Below, piece after piece: positions 13,964 to 18,149 of a DNA stretch of 18,149 bases (positions are counted from its first letter, which is position 1; every line of letters begins with the position of its first letter). The stretch spans positions 1 to 18,149 of the forward strand of contig JAEWMK010000323.1 of NCBI GenBank assembly GCA_023457235.1, written 5' to 3'. The position numbers and the translations under genes were made by a program. This stretch comes from Bacillota bacterium (lineage in GTDB: Bacteria; Bacillota; Bacilli; Bacillales; Bacillaceae_J). The notes under the pieces were generated by a model that saw nothing but the letters and a program-made list of their open reading frames with translations, searched no databases and was not told the DNA's origin.

Positions 13964-15631
13964 ATGAAATTTTTAAAAGAAGATCAAGTTGCAGTATTTG
14001 CATTAGGCGGAATGGGTGAAATCGGAAAAAATACGTATGCCATTCAATATCAGGATGAAATCATCGTTATTGACGCCGGTATTAAATTCCCTGAGGACGA
14101 GCTATTGGGAATTGACTATGTAATACCGGATTATACGTATTTAGTAAAAAATGAAGAAAAAATTAAAGGTGTTTTTATCACGCACGGACATGAAGACCAT
14201 ATCGGGGGAATACCTTATTTACTCCGTCAACTAAATGTACCAATATATGGCGGCAAGCTTGCTTTAGGTTTAATTAAAAATAAACTGGAAGAGCATGGGT
14301 TGTTGCGTCAAGCAAAATTAATTGATATCAAAGAGGATGATGTGATAAAATTCAAACATTTGTCTGTTGGATTTTATCGCACTACCCACAGTATCCCGGA
14401 TGCTTATGGAATAGTAGTAAATACTCCACAAGGCAACATTGTTCATACCGGTGATTTTAAATTTGATTTCACCCCTGTTGGTGAACCAGCAAATTTAACA
14501 AAGATGGCTGAAATCGGAAAAGAGGGTGTTCTCTGCCTTCTTTCAGATAGCACAAACAGTGAAATCCCTGATTTTACAATGTCTGAACGACGTGTTGGTG
14601 AAAGCATTCAAGAAATCTTCCGCAAGGTTGACGGTCGAATTATTTTTGCTACGTTTGCTTCTAATATTCATCGCCTTCAACAGGTAGTAGAAGCTGCCGT
14701 ACAAAATAATCGTAAAGTCGTTGTTTTCGGAAGAAGTATGGAAGCGGCCATCCAAATTGGTCTTGATTTGGGCTATATTAAAGCTCCTAAAGATACTTTC
14801 ATCGAGGCTTCGCAAATTAATAGATTACCTAGTAACCAAGTTACAATCCTTTGTACAGGGAGTCAGGGTGAACCGATGGCTGCACTTTCAAGAATCGCCA
14901 ATGGAACCCATCGGCAAATACAAATCATTCCAGGGGATACGGTTGTCTTTTCATCATCACCAATCCCGGGTAACGCGATTAGTGTCAGCCGTGTAATTAA
15001 TAGTCTGTATCGTGCCGGTGCAGAAGTAATTTATGGTCCGTTAAACGATATCCATACGTCAGGCCATGGTGGACAGCAGGAGCAAAAGCTAATGCTGCGC
15101 TTAATGAAACCGAAGTTTTTCATGCCAATTCACGGTGAATACCGGATGCTCAAAATGCATACTAAGCTTGCGATCGATTGCGGTGTGCTTCCTGAAAATA
15201 ATTTCATTATGGATAATGGGGATGTGCTTGCATTAACAAGTACAGAGGCCTCAGTTGCTGGGAAAATTACGTCCGGATCGGTTTATGTAGATGGAAACGG
15301 TGTTGGTGATATCGGAAATATCGTATTACGTGACCGCCGCATTTTATCTGAAGAAGGTTTGGTCATCGTAGTCGTGAGTATTGATATGAAGGAATTTAAA
15401 ATTATGGCTGGGCCGGATTTAATTTCAAGAGGTTTTGTCTATATGAGAGAGTCAAGCGATCTTATTAATGATGCACAAGGCTTAATTGCTAAACATCTTG
15501 AAAAAATTATGGAACGGAAAACAACACAGTGGTCGGAAATTAAAAATGAAATAACAGACGTTTTAGGACCATTTTTATATGAAAAAACAAAACGCAAACC
15601 AATGATACTACCGATTATTATGGAAATTTAA
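13964..15631 (+). CDS. rnjA: Ribonuclease J1
   Basis: A 555-aa metallo-beta-lactamase/beta-CASP nuclease with both 5'-to-3' exonuclease and endonuclease activity, central to mRNA decay and rRNA maturation in Bacilli. The metal motif HGHEDH is at 74-79, followed by TTHSIPDAYG and HTGDFKFD. The beta-CASP region (about 225-375) includes FATFASNIHR, VVVFGRSMEAAIQIG and ILCTGSQGEPMAAL, and PIHGEYRML follows. Length equals the family norm. In B. subtilis SR1P promotes interaction of GapA with RNase J1, and an SR1P homologue is encoded in this same window. No terminator directly follows; the dispersed element at 15644-15770 and a hairpin shared with ktrC come next. Confidence 0.97.
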   Translation: MKFLKEDQVAVFALGGMGEIGKNTYAIQYQDEIIVIDAGIKFPEDELLGIDYVIPDYTYLVKNEEKIKGVFITHGHEDHIGGIPYLLRQLNVPIYGGKLALGLIKNKLEEHGLLRQAKLIDIKEDDVIKFKHLSVGFYRTTHSIPDAYGIVVNTPQGNIVHTGDFKFDFTPVGEPANLTKMAEIGKEGVLCLLSDSTNSEIPDFTMSERRVGESIQEIFRKVDGRIIFATFASNIHRLQQVVEAAVQNNRKVVVFGRSMEAAIQIGLDLGYIKAPKDTFIEASQINRLPSNQVTILCTGSQGEPMAALSRIANGTHRQIQIIPGDTVVFSSSPIPGNAISVSRVINSLYRAGAEVIYGPLNDIHTSGHGGQQEQKLMLRLMKPKFFMPIHGEYRMLKMHTKLAIDCGVLPENNFIMDNGDVLALTSTEASVAGKITSGSVYVDGNGVGDIGNIVLRDRRILSEEGLVIVVVSIDMKEFKIMAGPDLISRGFVYMRESSDLINDAQGLIAKHLEKIMERKTTQWSEIKNEITDVLGPFLYEKTKRKPMILPIIMEI

Positions 15632-15643
15632 ATAGAAAAGCGG

Positions 15644-15777
15644 AAGCATCCGATTAGCGACAAATAAGACTTGCGCGCATTGACTGAGATAAAGGAAACA
15701 CGTTGAGCAAAGTGAAACGATGTTGACTTATCGTAGGGAGATGAGTGAAGTTTACTAGTCGCTGGATGCTGGAGCTA
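15644..15777. repeat. Dispersed intergenic element, inverted copy of the pdhD-proximal repeat
   Basis: The element starts AAGCATCCGATTAGCGAC (15644-15661) and ends GTCGCTGGATGCTGGAGC, giving imperfect terminal inverted repeats AGCATCC/GGATGCT and AGCGAC/GTCGCT. Its interior shares TGACTGAGATAAAGGAAACA (15682-15701) and a block of about 50 bases at 15720-15769 with the reverse complement of the 6507-6777 copies; the segment between is more divergent. It is about 127 bp, non-coding, and lies directly after rnjA. Confidence 0.85.
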
Positions 15778-15781
15778 GACA

Positions 15782-15806
15782 AAAACCGCCTTTTCAGGCG
15801 GTTTTT
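15782..15806. terminator. Bidirectional terminator between rnjA and ktrC
   Basis: AAAACCGCCT/AGGCGGTTTT (15782-15791, 15796-15805) with loop TTTC is flanked by A and T runs on both sides, so it works on both strands. It ends at the ktrC stop codon. Confidence 0.9.
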
Positions 15807-16472
15807 TTATACATTATCTAATATACTTTTGCCAAATCTATCTATATCTCTATCAGTACCAATAACAATTAAAATATCGCCCTCTTGAATAATTTCTTTT
15901 GCCATAGGTGATACAATAATTTGATTTTGTCTTTTTATAGCGACAACGTTACACCCAAATTTCGCACGAACATCTAATTCGATTAAGGTTTTCCCGTCCA
16001 TTTTTCTACTAGCAATTAATTCAACAATACTATGTTCATCCGACAATTCAAGATAATCCAATACATTGGTCGAGATCATATTGTTTGCAATTCTTCTGCC
16101 CATATCACGTTCCGGATGGACAATTTCGTCAGCGCCGATTTTGGACAGCACTTTTTCATGGTAATCATTAAGAGCCTTAACCGTAACCTTTTTGACACCC
16201 AATTCCTTTAAGATTAGTGTTGTTAAAATACTTGCTTGGATATTATCACCTATCGCTACGATTACATGGTCAAAATTACGAATACCTAAATCTTTTAGGG
16301 TATTTTCATCTGTAGTATCAGCCACAACAGCCTGTGATACAATATTCGAAAAATCATGGACTCTATCTTCATCGATATCAATTGCGAGTACTTCCATTCC
16401 CTCTTGTGCAAGTGTTCGGCAAATGCTGCCTCCGAAACGGCCGAGTCCAATTACAACGAATTCCTTTTTCAT
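15807..16472 (-). CDS. ktrC: Ktr potassium uptake system gating subunit KtrC
   Basis: A 221-aa cytosolic RCK protein that gates the KtrD membrane channel for K+ uptake. The N-terminal Rossmann domain has GLGRFG (9-14) and the acidic residue D32 after the second strand (LAIDIDEDRV). The RCK_C domain begins near residue 135 (LIELDVRAKFGCNVVAIKR) and ends near residue 216. Family members bind nucleotides in the first domain and c-di-AMP in the second. Adjacency to rnjA is the B. subtilis ktrC (ykqB) arrangement and favours KtrC over KtrA. GGAGGAATAGAA precedes the ATG. The channel subunit is not in the window. Confidence 0.9.
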   Translation of the reverse strand: MKKEFVVIGLGRFGGSICRTLAQEGMEVLAIDIDEDRVHDFSNIVSQAVVADTTDENTLKDLGIRNFDHVIVAIGDNIQASILTTLILKELGVKKVTVKALNDYHEKVLSKIGADEIVHPERDMGRRIANNMISTNVLDYLELSDEHSIVELIASRKMDGKTLIELDVRAKFGCNVVAIKRQNQIIVSPMAKEIIQEGDILIVIGTDRDIDRFGKSILDNV

Positions 16473-16511
16473 TTCTATTCCTCCGTATTATCGTTCATTC
16501 CTGTACACATC

Positions 16512-16520
16512 ATTGTAGCA
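16512..16520 (-). promoter_or_regulatory. Extended -10 promoter element of ktrC
   Basis: TGCTACAAT on the minus strand is an extended -10 (TGnTAnAAT-type) about 40 bp upstream of ktrC. No good -35 is seen, which fits the extended -10 class. Confidence 0.4.
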
Positions 16521-16552
16521 TAATACAAAGGGAAAAATCCCCAAAAGCAAAA

Positions 16553-16574
16553 ATAAAACGAACCCCTCTGGTTC
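16553..16574 (-). terminator. Weak terminator of the UPF0180 gene
   Basis: On the minus strand GAACC-N5-GGTTC is followed by GTTTTATTTTTG. The stem is only 5 bp, so the call is tentative. Confidence 0.4.
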
Positions 16575-16594
16575 CTTTCTAAAATTATTTTATG

Positions 16595-16840
16595 TTATTG
16601 ATTAATCCGATTGTCAAGCTCTTGACAAATTTCTTCTGCTGTTAGTCCACTTGCTTCAATAACAGGACCCTTAATAACTGTGTTTGCAATACCCATTACA
16701 TTATTATCAAGTCCCGTTACAACGCAGGCATCACAGCCATTTGCATCGCTTTCTTGCTTTAATTGTACCACTTGGTATCCTCTTTCTTGTAAAGCTTGTT
16801 GAACATCTGTTAAGGATTGTTCCACACCAACTTTTGCCAT
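16595..16840 (-). CDS. ykuS: UPF0180 / YkuS family protein
   Basis: An 81-aa small soluble protein of unknown function. KVGVEQSLTDVQQALQERGY, the QESDANGCDACVVTGLDNNV block and the KGPVIEASGLTAEEIC segment match the Bacillus UPF0180 family, and length equals B. subtilis YkuS. Two conserved cysteines (GCDAC) could bind a metal or be redox-active; that is inference. The ATG at 16840 is the start. GGAGGT (16851-16856) lies ten bases upstream, and an in-frame GTG at 16852 overlaps that Shine-Dalgarno. It lies between the MFS gene (54 bases upstream) and ktrC, and could be transcribed from the MFS promoter or its own. Confidence 0.88.
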   Translation of the reverse strand: MAKVGVEQSLTDVQQALQERGYQVVQLKQESDANGCDACVVTGLDNNVMGIANTVIKGPVIEASGLTAEEICQELDNRINQ

Positions 16841-16893
16841 AACATCATCCACCTCCTTACCTCTACATTTTTTCCTAAAAAAGAAAAGTTATA

Positions 16894-18149
16894 CTATCTT
16901 ATCTTTTCTTCTGTTTCTGGCATAAAAAATACGAGAGCTAACGTTAGGATTGCGATAATCAATACACCCCAATAAACAGTGTGCAAGGACATTGTTAGTC
17001 CCTCCTGCAAAATACTCTTTGTAGATTGTGCTAATTGGTCCCGCTGCCCTTCATTAAGAAGAGAATTGGCAGTTTCCAATGTTATGCTATCCTCTAATCC
17101 GCGATTTTTGATAAACGACTGTAGTCTGCTATTTAATATCCCGCCTAAGAAAGCCGCTCCAACAGCACTTCCCAATGTACGCATAAACATATTCGACGCC
17201 GTGGCAATCCCTCTTATATTCCATCCAACCGTACTTTGAATCGATACAATAAAGGAGGTCGTTGTTAATCCCATTCCAAATCCAATAAAGAAGGAACCTA
17301 AAGCCGCCCAAATTGGTCCTTTTTCCGGTGACAACGTAACAAAAATTAAGGAACCGATGATTAACGCAAATCCGCCTGTGACCGTCAATTTTCGGTAACC
17401 AATTTTTACAACCATTTTTCCTGCAATCGCAGACGCAATTGGCCAGCCGATCGACATTGTTGTTAAAGTAAAACCGGCAACCATAGGAGACTCTTCCATT
17501 ACACCCTGGACAAACGCTGGCAGAAAGCTTGAGACCCCCATCATTATGATTCCGGTAGTAAAGGAGGCAAGGTTTGAAATACTTATTGCCCTATATTTCC
17601 AAATATGAAAAGGCATCATCGGCTCTTTGGCTTTTTGCTCTTGAAATATAAATAAAATAAAGCCCACAATAAACAAAAGAAGCAAGCTAATGATCTGCCA
17701 TGAATACCATGCCCAATGAACTCCTCCTTCAACAAGTACAAGCATTAATGCACTAATAAAAACAACTAACAAGACAGAACCGGGATAATCAATCGTATGC
17801 TTCTTCTTTTCAACATCTTCATGGAGAAACAAGATAACACCGATAATGGCCAATACACCAAGAGGAATGTTCATCCAAAAAACATAGATCCAGCTGACAT
17901 ATTTAACAAAAATACCGCCGAGCACAGGCCCTAATACAGCAGATATTCCCCAAACACTAGATAAATAGCCTTGAATAGAAGCCCGCTCTTCCTTCGTATA
18001 AATATCACCAACAATCGTTGTGGCGATCGGCATAACAGCACCGGCACCAAACCCTTGTATAAATCTAAATAAAATAAGCATTTCCATCGATTTAGCAAAA
18101 CCGCATAATAACGAGCCAAGTAGGAAAATGCTGACGCCAACAACGAATA
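16894..18149 (-). CDS. MFS drug-efflux transporter, DHA2 (14-TMS) type, N-terminus outside the window
   Basis: Membrane antiporter of the drug:H+ antiporter-2 family, exporting toxic compounds with proton influx; the substrate is unknown. The frame stays open to the right edge (first visible residues FVVGVSIFLLGSLLCGFAKS), so the gene is truncated there; about 417 residues are visible. The family signature follows the second visible segment: RFIQGFGAGAVMPIATTIVGD, then YLSSVWGISAVLGPVLGG (motif C) and SWIYVFWMNIPLG, typical of the EmrB/QacA group. Further membrane segments run to the C-terminal VYWGVLIIAILTLALVFFMP. A hydrophilic loop (about 330-375) precedes the last one. No frameshift is seen. 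The closest relatives could be B. subtilis Mdr-like or Bmr3-like proteins. Confidence 0.85.
   Translation of the reverse strand, partial: FVVGVSIFLLGSLLCGFAKSMEMLILFRFIQGFGAGAVMPIATTIVGDIYTKEERASIQGYLSSVWGISAVLGPVLGGIFVKYVSWIYVFWMNIPLGVLAIIGVILFLHEDVEKKKHTIDYPGSVLLVVFISALMLVLVEGGVHWAWYSWQIISLLLLFIVGFILFIFQEQKAKEPMMPFHIWKYRAISISNLASFTTGIIMMGVSSFLPAFVQGVMEESPMVAGFTLTTMSIGWPIASAIAGKMVVKIGYRKLTVTGGFALIIGSLIFVTLSPEKGPIWAALGSFFIGFGMGLTTTSFIVSIQSTVGWNIRGIATASNMFMRTLGSAVGAAFLGGILNSRLQSFIKNRGLEDSITLETANSLLNEGQRDQLAQSTKSILQEGLTMSLHTVYWGVLIIAILTLALVFFMPETEEKIR

Noticed and set aside
16473..16594. c-di-AMP (ydaO-type) riboswitch upstream of ktrC
   Set aside because: The leader is only about 35-40 nt from the likely promoter and has no room for the aptamer.

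Overview
The window is chromosomal DNA of a low-GC, endospore-former-type Bacillaceae (Bacillus sensu lato). Gene order and protein sequences follow the Bacillus subtilis speA - SR1 - slp - pdhDCBA - ykyA - defB - rpoY - rnjA - ktrC neighbourhood closely, although the proteins have diverged from B. subtilis. Genus assignment (for example Neobacillus, Mesobacillus or Cytobacillus) would be a guess.

Layout. Positions 1-226 hold a highly structured non-coding segment (several hairpins and a perfect 16-bp inverted repeat), then the speA promoter and speA (arginine decarboxylase, +). Converging on speA is a short gene for an SR1-type dual-function RNA encoding the 39-residue SR1P peptide, with a CcpN operator-like site in its promoter. 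Next come a DUF1885-type protein (+), a lipoprotein M23 peptidase (-), about 1.1 kb without genes, a lipoprotein polysaccharide deacetylase (-) and a small Slp-like lipoprotein (+). The gene-free stretch carries a nine-unit, exactly 52-bp-periodic palindrome array and a second 51-bp repeat pair. A 146-bp tandem duplication of a dispersed element separates slp from the pdh operon.

The pyruvate dehydrogenase operon pdhABCD is read on the minus strand from a sigma-A-type promoter near 11836-11865 with a leader of roughly 255 nt. pdhA, pdhB and pdhC are intact. pdhD (E3, dihydrolipoyl dehydrogenase) has an in-frame TAG at codon 56, exactly where the family has the Lys of the CIPSK active-site motif; the remaining 470-codon frame is clean. 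Upstream lie ykyA (lipoprotein, -), def (peptide deformylase, + with a TTG start), a possible 23-codon basic peptide gene, rpoY-rnjA (RNA polymerase epsilon and RNase J1, +), another copy of the dispersed element, ktrC (K+ channel gating subunit, -), a UPF0180/YkuS protein (-) and a DHA2-type MFS drug transporter (-) cut by the window edge.

How the genes work together: the core is housekeeping. It covers carbon entry to the TCA cycle (PDH), N-terminal protein maturation, mRNA turnover and RNA polymerase, K+ homeostasis, polyamine synthesis, and an SR1/CcpN link between glycolysis/gluconeogenesis and arginine metabolism. The most notable points are the pdhD nonsense codon, the phased palindrome array with its 156-bp higher-order duplication, the SR1P gene, the dispersed terminal-inverted-repeat element, and the structured RNA-like segment at the left edge.
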